A stretch of DNA of 61,781 nucleotides from an uncultured Alphaproteobacteria bacterium (GTDB lineage Bacteria; Pseudomonadota; Alphaproteobacteria; Bin95). Below, one piece after another: positions 34,816 to 43,585 of this stretch. The number at the start of each line of letters is the position of its first letter. The stretch's first letter is position 1. The notes under the pieces are model-generated. The model worked only from the letters and a program-made list of their open reading frames with translations, had not been told where the DNA came from and made no database searches. The position numbers were made by a program, and so were the translations under genes. The DNA is taken from assembly GCA_938083135.1 (NCBI GenBank), contig CALLKY010000020.1, positions 1 to 61,781 of the forward strand, given 5' to 3'.

Positions 34816-35388
34816 TTAGGAGGTCAGCGCGCCTGCCCGTTTCAGCGCCTTATCCAATGCGGCCATTGTGTCCGCAAGATCAGGCGAATCATCCTTGAGC
34901 CAGGCGCGAACAGCGGCGGCGTAGATCAGGCTGAGTGCATGGGTGCGGGCAATACCAGCAAGCCCTTCCGCCGGAATGCCGGCCGCGCGCAGCATCCATT
35001 TGCAGGAGCCCAGCAAGCGCGGTGCCGCCACCAGAAGCGTCAACGGGTCCCGCGCGCTGCCACAGGCCATGGATTTGAGCGCGGGCTTATGCATCCGCAT
35101 GGCTTCCAAGCGGCGCATGATCACATCAAACAGCCGGTCTCTGCGGGATTCATCCGCCAGTGACGGATCATCGCCAGCCAGCATGGCCGCATCATTGCGC
35201 GCGATCACAGCGGTGACGATGCCAGCACGCTCCGGAAAAGCGTTGTAGGCATCCTGCAGCGATACGCCAGCAGCGCTTGCGATAGCGTCCATGCCAATCT
35301 GGTTCCAGGGCTGTTCAGCCGCCAGCGCCAGTGCAGCATCCACCAGCTTATCTTCGGTCGTGCGTTTCGGCGTTGCTTTCCGGGCCAT
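34816..35388 (-). CDS. TetR-like transcriptional regulator
   Basis: The 190-residue protein starts with a TetR-type helix-turn-helix: TEDKLVDAALALAAEQPWNQ, then IGMDAIASAAGVSLQDAYNAF and PERAGIVTAVIARND. The RDRLFDVIMRRLEAMRMHKPAL segment is common in an alphaproteobacterial TetR-like group distantly related to COQ9. The rest is helical ligand-binding domain. GGGAGAG lies upstream of the ATG at 35388. It is convergent with the YceI-GGT gene and divergent from the broken metallo-hydrolase gene, which it might regulate. Confidence 0.75.
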   Translation of the reverse strand: MARKATPKRTTEDKLVDAALALAAEQPWNQIGMDAIASAAGVSLQDAYNAFPERAGIVTAVIARNDAAMLAGDDPSLADESRRDRLFDVIMRRLEAMRMHKPALKSMACGSARDPLTLLVAAPRLLGSCKWMLRAAGIPAEGLAGIARTHALSLIYAAAVRAWLKDDSPDLADTMAALDKALKRAGALTS

Positions 35389-35577
35389 AACGTTCTCTCC
35401 CAATCTCAGCAGCGTTTCAGCCATCAGATATAGGCTGGAACCATGCCATTGCACAGGCGGCAGCGACGATCTGGAGCAGCACCTATGCATTTTCCAATAA
35501 CGCCACTGTGATTGTCAGGGGCTGACACACGGGTTTACGCTCCCCCTGCATCTTCAACCCCCAGGAGACGAACACCG

Positions 35578-36420
35578 ATGAGAATTCTCATGAAAAGTGC
35601 GATTGTGGCGGTAGCCCTCGCGGTCAGTCTTGGCAGCGCTTCAGCCCAGGACATCAAGCGATCCATCACCAAAGTTTCGGGCGATGTTTATCGCTTCCAA
35701 AACAATTTCCACTTCTCCCTGGTCACCGTAACCAGTGCAGGCGTTGTGGTCGTCGATCCGATCCATGCGGAAGCTGCAACATGGCTCAAAGCCAATTTGA
35801 GCCAGATCACCGACAAGCCCATCACCCACCTGATCTACAGCCACAGCCATGGAGACCATGCGTCCGGCGGTACTGTCTTACAGAAGGGCGGCGCTTTAGT
35901 GATCGCGCAGTAAAACGCGCCTGATGCCATTGACGGCGTGGCACCAGACATCCGCTTCAGTGAGGAGATGGATATCCGTGTCGGCGGCAAGACGTTCGAA
36001 CTTACCTGGCTTGGCGAAGGCCATGGCCAAGACTTGATTGCCGTGGTCGTCCGCCCGGAAAACGTGGCGTTCATTACCGATGCCGCAGCGCCAAAACGCC
36101 TGCCTTATCGCGATTTCCCACGCTCCGATATCGACGGCTGGATCAGCCAGATTGAGACGATCGAAAGCCTGGACTTCGACATCATGGCACCGGCCCACGG
36201 CAATGTTGGCACAAAGCTGGATGCGACCGACGCCCGGGTCTACATGCTGCAGCTGCGCGATCAGGTGCTGCGTGGTCTCCGCGCTGGAAAAACCACAGAC
36301 GAATTGGCGGTTTCTGTCACCATGGACGCCTACAAAGACTGGGGCTCCTACGCCAATTGGCGCGAATTGAACGTGCGCGGCATGGCAAAATATCTGATTG
36401 AAACCGGCCAGGTAAATTAG
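35578..36420 (+). pseudogene. Exported metallo-beta-lactamase-fold hydrolase interrupted by a TAA codon
   Basis: One frame codes for a signal peptide (SAIVAVALAVSLGSASAQ) and then a full metallo-beta-lactamase fold: the metal motif YSHSHGDHASGG, then GEGHGQDLIAVVV and PAHGNVGTKLD carrying further His ligands. After GGALVIAQ the frame meets TAA (35911-35913) and continues as NAPDAIDGVAPDIRF without any shift. Relatives have Glu there, so one base change from GAA would explain it. The product is about 280 residues if whole. TAA is not known to be recoded, so this is a recent nonsense mutation or a sequencing error. The final stop overlaps the convergent tyrC stop. Confidence 0.85.
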
Positions 36421-37304
36421 GCCTGCTTGGCTTCAATCAGCGCACGGCGAATTTCGCGGGCACGGATGATGAGAGCCTCTATCTCCTCACCGTCGCCCCA
36501 GCGGATCGCCCGTTGCAGGCGTGCCAAATCTTCTGACAGCCGGGCAGCGCAATCCAAAAGCGCTTCCCGGTTGTTCAGGAACACATCGCGCCACATCACA
36601 GGATCAGACGCCGCTATCCGGGTGAAATCCCGGAACCCGGAGGCTGAAAACTTGATGACCTCCTGGGTGAGCTGATCTTCCATATCCGTCGCTGTGCCGA
36701 CAATGGCGAAGGCGATCAGATGTGGCAGGTGCGATGTGACCGCCAAAACCTGGTCGTGATGCGCCGGTTCCATGATTTCGATCATTGAGCCTGTAGCGCG
36801 CCAGAAATCCCCAACCCGCTGAACCGCAGCCTCATTCGCACCCGGCGGCGGTGTCAGGATGCACCAACGACCGTCGAACAGCTCTTTGACCCCAGCGTCA
36901 GGCCCAGAATGCTCCGTCCCGGCGATCGGGTGTGCCGGTACGAAATGCACACCAGATGGAATATTTGGCCCCAAATCCCGGATCACGGATTTCTTCGTGG
37001 ACCCCGTATCCGTAACGATAGCGCCAAGCTTCAGCGCTGGGCCAATGACTTCGCCAACGGCGGCAAATGCGCCCAAAGGCACGGCCACAAACACGCAATC
37101 CGCGTTAGCGACAGCCTCGGCCAAGTTCGTTGTTGCGTGCTGACCAAGGTTCAATTCCAGCGCGCGGGCGCAATTCTCGGCAGAGATATCGCCGATGACG
37201 ATCCGCTTGGCCAAACCCCGGTCGCGCGCATTAATCGCAATAGACGCACCCTGCAGGCCAATGCCGATGATCGCGATCTCATCGAACGGTTCAAAATCCG
37301 CCAT
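36417..37304 (-). CDS. tyrC: Prephenate/arogenate dehydrogenase
   Basis: The 295-residue protein has the NAD-binding motif IAIIGIGLQGASIAIN, VPLGAFAAVGEVIGP, TDTGSTKKSVI and the substrate block HFVPAHPIAGTEHSGPDAG with the catalytic His. HHDQVLAVTSHLPHLIAFA completes the pattern of monofunctional TyrA/TyrC enzymes. It oxidatively decarboxylates prephenate or arogenate for tyrosine synthesis. The ATG at 37304 follows the hisC stop by 4 bases; GAGG lies upstream. It forms an operon with chorismate mutase and hisC. Confidence 0.93.
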   Translation of the reverse strand: MADFEPFDEIAIIGIGLQGASIAINARDRGLAKRIVIGDISAENCARALELNLGQHATTNLAEAVANADCVFVAVPLGAFAAVGEVIGPALKLGAIVTDTGSTKKSVIRDLGPNIPSGVHFVPAHPIAGTEHSGPDAGVKELFDGRWCILTPPPGANEAAVQRVGDFWRATGSMIEIMEPAHHDQVLAVTSHLPHLIAFAIVGTATDMEDQLTQEVIKFSASGFRDFTRIAASDPVMWRDVFLNNREALLDCAARLSEDLARLQRAIRWGDGEEIEALIIRAREIRRALIEAKQA

Positions 37305-37308
37305 CACA

Positions 37309-38418
37309 TCATGCCTCGCCGACAAATTCGGTCAGCGCCTGTACTACAGCGTCATTCTCTTCCGCCGTGCCGACAGTCACTCGCAGGCTTTCCGGCAGGC
37401 CATAGCCTGCAACCCGGCGCGGAATGACGCCGCCCGCATTCATAGCCTGCAAAGCGGCTTCAGCTTGGTCGCCATCCGCAAACCGGATCAGAATGAAATT
37501 TCCGTGGCTCTCCGGCGTGTTCAGCCCAAGCTGGCGCAACCGGTCCTGCAAGCGCTTGCGTTCAGCAACGTTATGCGCCCGGGACCGTTCGATATGGCCC
37601 GTATCCCCAATCGCTGCGACACCGGCAGCGATGCTTGGTGCACCCACATTAAAGGGACCGCGCAGCCGGTTCAAAACAGCCGCGACGCTGGCCGGGCAAT
37701 AGCACCAACCAAGGCGGAGCGCGGCCAGCCCGTGGATCTTCGAGAAGGTCCGCGTCATGACAGTATTCTCGCCCTCGTCTACCAGCGCGGCACCGGCGTC
37801 ATAATCCGGGTGGTCAACATATTCGGCATAGGCTGCATCAATCACGAGCAGAATATCATCCCGAAGACCTGCCCGGAGGCGGCGCAGCTCACGCACCGGC
37901 AGCAACGTGCCCGTTGGGTTATTCGGGTTGGCCAGGAAGAGAATGCGCGTCTTCGGCGTCACGGCAGCCAGGAGCGCATCGACGCTTGCTGTCAGGTCCG
38001 CCGTTTCCGGCGCTGCGACAGGTGTGGCCCCGACGGTTAGCGTGATGATCGGGTACATTAGGAAACCGTGGGCCGAATACAGCACTTCGTCGCCAGGGCC
38101 AGCATAGGAGCGACCCAGGAAGGACAGGATTTCGTCTGACCCCGCACCGCAAATAATGCGGTCCGCATCAAGCCCGTGCGCATCCGCAATGGCGTTGCGG
38201 AGCACTGTCGCCGCGCCATCTGGGTAGCGATGCAGGCTGGCACCCGCATCTGTGTATGCCGCCATGGCAGACTTCGCCGGACCAAGCGCATTTTCATTGG
38301 CGGCGAGCTGCATTGGCTCTGCACGTCCAGCAAGCTTCGCCTCGCCGGGGACATATGCGGCGATGTCCATAATTCCAGGGCGCGGCGTGATCGGGGGTGT
38401 TAACGGCGGATTGGCCAT
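37309..38418 (-). CDS. hisC: Histidinol-phosphate / aromatic aminotransferase
   Basis: The 369-residue class I/II PLP aminotransferase shows LAANENALGPAKSAM, LHRYPDGAATVLRNAIA, ICGAGSDEILSFLGR, FLANPNNPTGTLLP, AYAEYVDH and the PLP-binding Lys in TFSKIHGLAALRLGW, with GVIPRRVAGYGLPESLRV near the C-terminus. Placement between chorismate mutase and tyrC is usual in alphaproteobacteria, where the enzyme may serve both histidine and aromatic amino acid synthesis. It starts 86 bases after the chorismate mutase gene. Confidence 0.94.
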   Translation of the reverse strand: MANPPLTPPITPRPGIMDIAAYVPGEAKLAGRAEPMQLAANENALGPAKSAMAAYTDAGASLHRYPDGAATVLRNAIADAHGLDADRIICGAGSDEILSFLGRSYAGPGDEVLYSAHGFLMYPIITLTVGATPVAAPETADLTASVDALLAAVTPKTRILFLANPNNPTGTLLPVRELRRLRAGLRDDILLVIDAAYAEYVDHPDYDAGAALVDEGENTVMTRTFSKIHGLAALRLGWCYCPASVAAVLNRLRGPFNVGAPSIAAGVAAIGDTGHIERSRAHNVAERKRLQDRLRQLGLNTPESHGNFILIRFADGDQAEAALQAMNAGGVIPRRVAGYGLPESLRVTVGTAEENDAVVQALTEFVGEA

Positions 38419-38504
38419 CGCGCAAATTCCCTTATGCGAGCGGTCGCGAGATCAATTTGGAAGGGTAGAAAGGCCGAATAACGGCCAAAGTCAATTACAG
38501 CGGA

Positions 38505-39344
38505 TCAATCGCAATCAAGCGGCATCGGATAGCCGCCGATGGGCGTGACGTGACGGATGCCCGTGTCTTCAATGGCACCAGCCCAGCCACTTTCAACTTC
38601 CGCCAGATATAAGCCCGGCGTTGCCATGGCTGTCAGCAGTGGTTTTGAAGCGACACCTCCTGCCTTTAACGCATCCGCCACGCGCTCTCTCGACACGCCG
38701 GATGCGGCTTCGACGGCCAGATAGATTGCGTCCGCGACCTCAGGCTCCGGGCCAGCGAGAGCGACGGCAACATATTCCCGTTCAACCGGCTGGGAGGCCG
38801 GACGGGCGAAAGGGAGTTTCAGGATGATGCGGGGGAGGTCGGGATCATTTGCTGCGACCGCCGGCCACCAGGGCTCCTCGCCATCTTCCTGGCCAGGTGC
38901 AGGCACAACGCCAATATGGGCCTGACCATCCCGGACGGCGACGATGACATCCCGCGCGCGCCGCATGGGCAGGAACTGTGCGGCGGTGCCGAAGTGGTCC
39001 CGCGCGGCATCCCATCCACCAGCATCACCTTTTTCTGGGCGATATGCGGCCACGACGATTTGTTCCTGCATCTTGGTCATGCCGGAAATGATCTCTCGCC
39101 AAATCCGCACCAGGGATTGTTCCGGGAACGGGCCTTTATGATTGCCGATCAAGCGGCGCATCATTGAGGCTTCGCGCCCTGGCCGGAACGCAGGGCTTGG
39201 CGCGCCACCGGATGCCGCAGCCTTCGCCGCAGCCACGTGGCTGACGACCTCAGCCCGCGCCCGAAGCAGCGCATGCAGCTTCCCGTCGATCTTGTCGATT
39301 TCAACGCGGAGCGCATCTAGGGTCGGCGGCGTCGCCTCTGGCAT
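38505..39344 (-). CDS. Chorismate mutase with degenerate prephenate-dehydratase-like C-terminal domain
   Basis: The N-terminal 95 residues are an AroQ-type chorismate mutase (LDALRVEIDKIDGKLHALL, REASMMRRLIGNHKGPFP). They are followed by about 180 residues that resemble a prephenate dehydratase plus ACT-like tail in order and size (AARDHFGTAAQFLP, DGQAHIGVVPAPGQ, ADAIYLAVEAASGVSRE), but lack the TRF/TRD dehydratase motif. It converts chorismate to prephenate; the extra part may be regulatory. It opens the operon with hisC and tyrC. The name pheA is not given because dehydratase activity looks unlikely. Confidence 0.8.
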   Translation of the reverse strand: MPEATPPTLDALRVEIDKIDGKLHALLRARAEVVSHVAAAKAAASGGAPSPAFRPGREASMMRRLIGNHKGPFPEQSLVRIWREIISGMTKMQEQIVVAAYRPEKGDAGGWDAARDHFGTAAQFLPMRRARDVIVAVRDGQAHIGVVPAPGQEDGEEPWWPAVAANDPDLPRIILKLPFARPASQPVEREYVAVALAGPEPEVADAIYLAVEAASGVSRERVADALKAGGVASKPLLTAMATPGLYLAEVESGWAGAIEDTGIRHVTPIGGYPMPLDCD

Positions 39345-39428
39345 GGCTGGGATCTCAGAAAAAGAGGTGATTGGTCAAAACGCGAAGCGTCTAGTTTTAG
39401 ACCGGGCGCGCCAAAATGCAAAACGGCC

Positions 39429-40223
39429 TCAGTCCTTACCCTCGTCACCTTCCAACACCCGCGCTGGCGTTTGGGGTAAAGGCGGCGCATCAGAACGGTT
39501 CAATCCGCCAGACTCCGCCACTACAGCACCTGATCGAACCTTGGCGCCGCCAGCAGGTGCGGCACCATAAAGGCTTTTCGCAGCGTCGATCATCACGACG
39601 CCGCCAAACCTTGGCGCCCAGCGTTGGCCGAACCGCTCCGCTGCATCAGACGACCACAGCGACAGCGCCTTGGCCGAAGGCGGCGCATACAGTGCCCGGG
39701 CTTCAGCTTCCGGCGCGAACATCGCCTGCTGCAAGACGCCTCGCAGCTGGCGCATTGTATATGGGCGGCCATGGCCGAACGGCGTCGCATCCGTTCGACA
39801 CCAGAGCCCCCGCCTGCTGGCCGTGATGGCAAGGACCCGGCCTGAATCTGTCAGCACACGCCATATCTCGCGCAAGAGCGGCCGCAATGCCTCGGCGTCT
39901 TCCAGGGCATGCAGCAGCAACACCCGGTCTACAGATCGATCCGCCAGGGGCAGCTCGTCTTCGGCGATTAGGGTCGTCAGGCTCTGGGCGTCCTTCGGCC
40001 AGCGCCAGGCACCCTGCGGGCCGGGCATCAACGCTGCGACCCGTTCTGCGCCAGCGGCAGCAGCAATTGACTCAAGAACAGGCGTTGGATAGCCGATGCC
40101 GATCACCGTTTGGCCCGTCAGGTTTGGCCACAGCTCCGCCGCGCGCCGGCTGATCTGCCGTGCAGCAACATCGCCAAGGGGCGAGGCGTAAAACGCCTTC
40201 AACGCATCCACTTCAGTTCGCAT
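39429..40223 (-). CDS. SAM-dependent methyltransferase
   Basis: The 264-residue protein has a class I methyltransferase core: TVIGIGYPTPVLESIAAAA (SAM loop, with GIGYP in place of the usual GxGxG), DRSVDRVLLLHALEDAEAL and EIWRVLTDSGRVLAI. The C-terminal tail is Pro/Ala-rich and probably disordered. In alphaproteobacteria this gene lies divergent from gloB, as here with 76 bases between the starts. The methyl acceptor is unknown. Confidence 0.85.
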   Translation of the reverse strand: MRTEVDALKAFYASPLGDVAARQISRRAAELWPNLTGQTVIGIGYPTPVLESIAAAAGAERVAALMPGPQGAWRWPKDAQSLTTLIAEDELPLADRSVDRVLLLHALEDAEALRPLLREIWRVLTDSGRVLAITASRRGLWCRTDATPFGHGRPYTMRQLRGVLQQAMFAPEAEARALYAPPSAKALSLWSSDAAERFGQRWAPRFGGVVMIDAAKSLYGAAPAGGAKVRSGAVVAESGGLNRSDAPPLPQTPARVLEGDEGKD

Positions 40224-40299
40224 GGCCTATCATCTATCTCAGCCGACGGGCTGGTGCTACCTTGCGCGTTCACAAGACTCTGTTGATGGAGATAAGCCC

Positions 40300-41064
40300 A
40301 TGCCGCTCGAAATCGAGCTCGTTCCCGCCCTTAGCGACAATTATGTCTATCTGATCCGTGAGCCCGTAAGCGGCGCTGTCGCCGTTGTTGATCCCGCTGA
40401 AGCAGGGCCGGTTGATGCAGCACTGATGGCAAAAGGCTGGAAACCAAGCCTCATCATCAACACCCATCATCATGGCGACCACATTGATGGCAATGCTGAG
40501 CTGATCGCCAAATATGGCTGCAAACTGGTCGGCCCAACCTCGGAAAAAGCCCGCATCCCAGGCATGGACCAAACCGTCAGCGAGGGCGACGAAATCACAA
40601 TTGGCAACGAGAAAGGCGTCGTGTTTGAAACGCCAGGCCACACCAAGGGCCACATTTCTGTGCATTTCCCCGGCGGCGATGCGTTGTTTGCTGGCGATAC
40701 ATTGTTTGTGCTGGGCTGCGGGCGGATGTTCGAAGGGACGCCGGAAGAGTTCTGGACGTCGCTACAGAAACTGCGCGCCCTGCCTGACGACACGATGATC
40801 TATTGCGGCCACGAATACACGCAATCAAACGCCAAATTCGCGCTCTCCGTCGATCCGAACAATCCAGAGCTGAAGGCACAGGCGGCAGAGATTGACCGCA
40901 AACGGGCCCAGGGCCTGCCGACGGTGCCAGCCCGCCTTGGCGATGATCGCAAAGCCAACCCCTTCCTCCGCGCTGACGACCCAAGCCTTGCAGCCCATGT
41001 TGGCCAGCCAGACAATGCCGTCGCGGCGTTTGCGGAAATCCGCAAGCGCAAAGACAACTTCTAA
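40300..41064 (+). CDS. gloB: Hydroxyacylglutathione hydrolase (glyoxalase II)
   Basis: The 254-residue protein has the glyoxalase II metal centre THHHGDHIDGN (binuclear site), GHTKGHISVHFP, LFAGDTLFVLGCGRMFEG and YCGHEYTQSNAKFAL, followed by the C-terminal substrate-binding helices with GLPTVPARLGDDRKANPFLR. It hydrolyses S-lactoylglutathione to lactate and glutathione, the second step of methylglyoxal detoxification. The ATG at 40300 has GGAG nine bases upstream. Two further genes (GST, DUF985) follow on the same strand. Confidence 0.96.
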   Translation: MPLEIELVPALSDNYVYLIREPVSGAVAVVDPAEAGPVDAALMAKGWKPSLIINTHHHGDHIDGNAELIAKYGCKLVGPTSEKARIPGMDQTVSEGDEITIGNEKGVVFETPGHTKGHISVHFPGGDALFAGDTLFVLGCGRMFEGTPEEFWTSLQKLRALPDDTMIYCGHEYTQSNAKFALSVDPNNPELKAQAAEIDRKRAQGLPTVPARLGDDRKANPFLRADDPSLAAHVGQPDNAVAAFAEIRKRKDNF

Positions 41065-41087
41065 ATCGAGCAGGACACATCAATTCC

Positions 41088-41696
41088 ATGGCTATGCAAT
41101 TCTTCTCCTCCCCCGCTTCCCCGTTCGTGCGCAAAGTTCTGGTCGTCGCTGATGAGACCGGCCAGCTAGCTGACCTTGACCAGGTCCGTGCGGATCCGCG
41201 TTCGCTTGATCCGGCGCTAGTCGCCGTCAATCCAATCTCCAAGATCCCAGCGCTCGTGACGGCTGAAGGCATAAACCTGGCTGAATCGGATATGATCTGC
41301 ATGTATCTGGATGAGCGCCATTCCGGCCAAAAAATGATCCCCGAAAGCGGCCCAGCCCGCTGGCAGGCGCTGGCGGCTGAAGCCATTGCTGACGGTTTCA
41401 TGGACGCTGCCGTCAACCGGCGCGGCGAAGATTCCCGCCCCGATGGCGCGCGTAGCCAAGCCGATGTCGACAAGCTGATGGGCCGGATGATGCGCTGCAT
41501 GGATATGATGGACGCCCAAGCCAAAGACGCAGGCGATGCCGTCAACATTGGCACAATCGCAATGGCTGTCGCCTGCGGCTACGCCAATTTCCGCTATGCC
41601 GATCTGGACTGGCGCACAGGCCGCCCGAACCTGGCGGCTCTTTATGATCAGATGATGCAACGCCCATCCATGAAGGCAACACAGCCGGACGGTTAA
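41088..41696 (+). CDS. Glutathione S-transferase family protein
   Basis: The 202-residue protein starts MQFFSSPASPFVRKVLVVAD, a GST thioredoxin-fold domain with SPF-R contact, followed by VNPISKIPALVTAEG (the cis-Pro loop) and LAESDMICMYLDE. The helical C-terminal domain follows. It starts 24 bases after gloB and is probably co-transcribed, matching a glutathione-based detoxification role. A single TAA separates it in frame from the next gene. Confidence 0.88.
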   Translation: MAMQFFSSPASPFVRKVLVVADETGQLADLDQVRADPRSLDPALVAVNPISKIPALVTAEGINLAESDMICMYLDERHSGQKMIPESGPARWQALAAEAIADGFMDAAVNRRGEDSRPDGARSQADVDKLMGRMMRCMDMMDAQAKDAGDAVNIGTIAMAVACGYANFRYADLDWRTGRPNLAALYDQMMQRPSMKATQPDG

Positions 41697-42158
41697 TTGC
41701 TGCTAAACAACATAAATCCTGAAGCGCGGGCGCTCGTTAAGGCGCTCGCGCTGCAGCCGCATCCAGAAGGCGGGTGGTATCGGGAAACCTGGCGGGCACA
41801 GCCGGGTGCCGAAGGCGCGCGCCCAGCGTCGACCGCGATCCTCTTTCTATTGCCGGAAGGCGCGCGCTCGCACTGGCACCGGGTTGATGCGGATGAAATC
41901 TGGATCCATCAGTCCGGTGGGCCATTGCTTTTGGAAATAGCGGGTCCAGACGGTGAAATCTCAGAGACGCGACTCGGTGGCAACATTCTGGGCGGTGATG
42001 TGTTGCAGGCCGTTGTGCCGGCAGGGCGGCCGCAAGCCGCGCGACCGCTTGGCGCATGGGCCCTTGTCGCTTGTGTCGTCGCTCCCGGATTCGATTTTGC
42101 CGGATTCGAACTCGCCGCACCAAATTGGACCCCAGGCCAGCCCTGGGGAAATTCATAA
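41697..42158 (+). CDS. DUF985 cupin protein
   Basis: The 153-residue protein matches the DUF985 (cupin_5) family: ALALQPHPEGGWYRETWRA, ARSHWHRVDADEIWIHQSGGP and RLGGNILGGDVLQAVVPAG, a compact beta-barrel with two conserved His regions. It lies in the same frame as the GST gene, directly after its TAA stop. The only possible starts are TTG (41697) or CTG (41700) in the first codons, so translation is probably coupled to the GST. The function of the family is unknown. Confidence 0.8.
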   Translation: MLLNNINPEARALVKALALQPHPEGGWYRETWRAQPGAEGARPASTAILFLLPEGARSHWHRVDADEIWIHQSGGPLLLEIAGPDGEISETRLGGNILGGDVLQAVVPAGRPQAARPLGAWALVACVVAPGFDFAGFELAAPNWTPGQPWGNS

Positions 42159-42383
42159 TTCTTTAATATATTTGAAGGGCTTGGCGGACTTACTATACAC
42201 ACGCTCTCGCCGACCGCTGAATCGGCTTTGTCAAACCCTTTGGCATAAGAGTATCAGGATTGTAGAAACTGTTTTCACGCATTACCTCAATCACTTAAGC
42301 AGTGTGTACAGAAATGCGACGCTTGCAGGATCGCAAACAGGACTCGTTGAAAACATTAGGATTGAGCATAGTTTTCCGCAATT

Positions 42384-42392
42384 TTATCCACA
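42384..42392 (+). promoter_or_regulatory. DnaA-box-like sequence
   Basis: TTATCCACA equals the strong consensus DnaA box. Only this one was found in the gap, so it more likely marks DnaA-linked control of rpsB than an origin. Chance occurrence of a 9-mer cannot be excluded. Confidence 0.4.
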
Positions 42393-42494
42393 GGCCCAGC
42401 TATCTTTCATGCTGTTAACTTTTTGCTAACAATTTTCTCTTATGCGGCGCGCGCACCTGCCGTGGGCCAGTTACGGAAATCGCCGCGAATATCC

Positions 42495-42523
42495 TTGCAA
42501 TCTCGCCCAATCAGTCGTATTCC
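42495..42523 (+). promoter_or_regulatory. Promoter candidate for rpsB
   Basis: TTGCAA (42495-42500) and TATTCC (42518-42523) are spaced by 17 bases, 125 bases ahead of the rpsB ATG. The -10 match is weak. Confidence 0.3.
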
Positions 42524-42647
42524 CCGCTCCATCACACACGCGGGCCATGCCCGAGGGCGGCGTTAAAGGCTGCCTTCAATCCGGTGTCTGGCATTTGCTG
42601 GACGTCCGGCCCGCGGAGGTCTAACCGGAATCGGGAGTAACGATCCA

Positions 42648-43532
42648 ATGGCTATGCCGACGTTCACTATGCGTCAGCTTCTTGAAGCTGGCGTTCACTT
42701 CGGGCACCACACCCGTCGCTGGGACCCCAAGATGAAGCCTTTCATCTTTGGCGTTCGTAACAACACCCACATCATTGATCTACAACAGTCTGTGCCAATG
42801 CTGCACCATGCGCTGCAGGCGATGCGGGACACCGCTGCAAGCGGCGGTCGCATTCTGTTTGTTGGCACCAAGCGCCAAGCGCGCGATCTGGTTGCCCAGC
42901 ATGCAGAACGCTGCGGCCAGTATTACGTCAATGATCGTTGGCTCGGCGGCATGCTGACTAACTGGACGACGATTTCCAAGTCCATCAAGCGCCTGAAAGA
43001 CCTGACGGCCGAACTGGACAATGGCAGCGCCGAAACGGCCCGCACCAAGCGCGAGCTGCTTGAGCGCACCCGTAGCCGCGACAAGCTGGAGCGGACACTT
43101 GGCGGCATTAAAGACATGGCGGGCCTGCCCAACATGATCTTCGTCGTCGATACCGTGAAAGAACATCTGGCAATCGCTGAAGCCAAGACACTTGGCATTC
43201 CGGTCGTTGCAATCGTGGACAGCAATTCAAACCCGGAAGACATCACTTACCCGATCCCGGGCAATGATGATGCCATCCGCGCTGTGAACCTGTATTGCGA
43301 GCTAGCGGGCAATGCTGTGCTCGACGGGCTGCAGGCTGAAATGGTCGAAGCGGGCGTTGATATTGGTGCTTCCGAAGACATGCCTCCCGCTGAAGAGATT
43401 GGCGTGGCACCAGACATTGATGCCCCAGCCCTTGAAGCTGAGATGACTGCAGCGCCAGAAGCTGCTGTTGAAGCGGCACCAGAAGCTCCGGTTGAAGCAG
43501 CACCTGCTGCTGAGGAAAAACCCGCCTCCTAA
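42648..43532 (+). CDS. rpsB: 30S ribosomal protein S2
   Basis: The 294-residue protein starts [20 protein letters not shown] and [20 protein letters not shown], and has [19 protein letters not shown] and [20 protein letters not shown], all standard S2 blocks. It assembles in the 30S subunit. About 50 residues at the C-terminus are an extra acidic Ala/Pro/Glu-rich tail ([17 protein letters not shown]), a common alphaproteobacterial extension. GGGAG lies 9 bases before the ATG. First gene of the translation cluster. Confidence 0.97.
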   Translation: MAMPTFTMRQLLEAGVHFGHHTRRWDPKMKPFIFGVRNNTHIIDLQQSVPMLHHALQAMRDTAASGGRILFVGTKRQARDLVAQHAERCGQYYVNDRWLGGMLTNWTTISKSIKRLKDLTAELDNGSAETARTKRELLERTRSRDKLERTLGGIKDMAGLPNMIFVVDTVKEHLAIAEAKTLGIPVVAIVDSNSNPEDITYPIPGNDDAIRAVNLYCELAGNAVLDGLQAEMVEAGVDIGASEDMPPAEEIGVAPDIDAPALEAEMTAAPEAAVEAAPEAPVEAAPAAEEKPAS

Positions 43533-43552
43533 AGGCGATCTGACACTAAGCG

Positions 43553-43572
43553 GGCGCAAAGTCGCGCCTTTG
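43553..43572 (+). terminator. Hairpin in the rpsB-tsf gap
   Basis: GGCGC (43553-43557) and GCGCC (43564-43568) pair around AAAGTC, followed by TTTG. It sits just before the GGAG ribosome binding site of tsf and may act as a partial terminator that sets the S2 to EF-Ts ratio. Confidence 0.35.
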
Positions 43573-43585
43573 AAGGAGACCTACG

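Larger units (their letters stand above)
42159..42647. promoter_or_regulatory. Long regulatory gap upstream of rpsB, no gene seen
   Basis: This 489-base gap is AT-rich in its first 280 bases. It holds a perfect DnaA-box sequence TTATCCACA (42384-42392) and a TTAA-N7-CTAA pair (42415-42429) resembling a CtrA site with one mismatch. A promoter-like TTGCAA-17-TATTCC lies at 42495-42523. The last 120 bases are GC-rich and probably form the rpsB leader. The short open frame at 42442-42624 has no ribosome binding site and is not called. Confidence 0.5.

Noticed and set aside
35911-35913. TAA in the metallo-hydrolase as possible recoding like the TGA at 1083
   Set aside because: TAA is not known to be read as an amino acid here, and no special structure follows; a nonsense change is simpler.
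40595-41554. 319-residue reverse-strand frame over gloB and the GST
   Set aside because: Both strong forward genes explain the region; the translation is low-complexity and unlike any protein.
42442-42624. 60-residue frame before rpsB
   Set aside because: No ribosome binding site, no family resemblance; lies in the probable rpsB leader.
42159-42647. Replication origin
   Set aside because: Only one DnaA box was found and no origin-linked genes are adjacent.
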